Shown: piece after piece, positions 47,032 to 47,112 of the stretch
How positions within the stretch are numbered: position 1 is the first letter of the stretch
Layout: each line of letters opens with the position of its first letter
The notes under the pieces: model-generated
The model's database searches: none
Seen by the model: the letters and a program-made list of their open reading frames with translations, nothing else
Told to the model about the DNA's origin: nothing
Translations under genes and position numbers: made by a program
Virus record (IMG/VR): IMGVR_UViG_3300048919_000058
Location: 1 to 47,112 of that record
Source of the DNA: a virus
DNA: 47,112 bases
Strand: one strand, 5' to 3'

Positions 47032-47112
47032 TCTAAAAAATCAATCACTTAGCGCAAAATATCTAACGGATTGTATCTTCAATTTTCATCCTTGATAACA
47101 CTTGGTGAACGC

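Overview
The window holds one complete temperate prophage of about 46.9 kb in an enterobacterial chromosome (Escherichia, Shigella or Salmonella type). It is inserted in the 3' end of a tRNA-Thr gene with anticodon CGT, the thrW site used by phage P22. An identical 46-bp core sits at both ends (72-117 and 46986-47031). Host DNA is limited to the first ~70 bases and everything after 47031. The tRNA stays intact because the phage core rebuilds its 3' half.

Left arm (132-10260, all minus strand): P22-type int and overlapping xis; accessory genes that include two HNH/AP2 homing endonucleases, one with an internal stop, and a small gene with an amber codon; SSB with a Sak4-like RecA-fold annealing ATPase; cIII; and an N-type antiterminator similar to P22 gp24. 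The leader of this operon carries nutL and a 134-nt tRNA-like element. Immunity region (10262-11771): pL and pR with 13-bp operators, a LexA-type cI repressor, cro, nutR, and cII with a CII-type promoter site. Right early arm (11813-20758): an O-like replication protein with a possible origin, DnaB-type helicase, nin-region genes (NinB, NinF, HNH-type proteins, RusA, Dam methylase, NinI-type phosphatase) and a zinc-containing Q antiterminator. The late promoter and its terminator follow at 20801-20893.

Late region (20906-44997): small genes, an HNH endonuclease, a phage-21-type lysis cassette (dual-start holin, SAR endolysin, Rz/Rz1), a head-decoration cluster with a collagen-like motif, terminase, portal, head genes, and then a contractile tail. 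The tail genes are the DUF3383 sheath, DUF3277 tube, chaperones joined by a predicted -1 frameshift, a tape measure with a lytic transglycosylase domain, and a simple baseplate (plug, hub, spike, gp25-like, J-like, DUF2612). A P22/lambda-like control region therefore drives a myovirus structural module.

Right end: an AT-rich O-acetyltransferase (probable serotype conversion) and a SOS-controlled UmuD'-like gene, followed by integrase arm-type repeats and attR. The most unusual items are the tRNA-like RNA in the N leader, the UmuD homologue that starts already processed, the autonomous moron at 38553-38804, the frameshift site at 36469, and the possible internal scaffold start at 29498.
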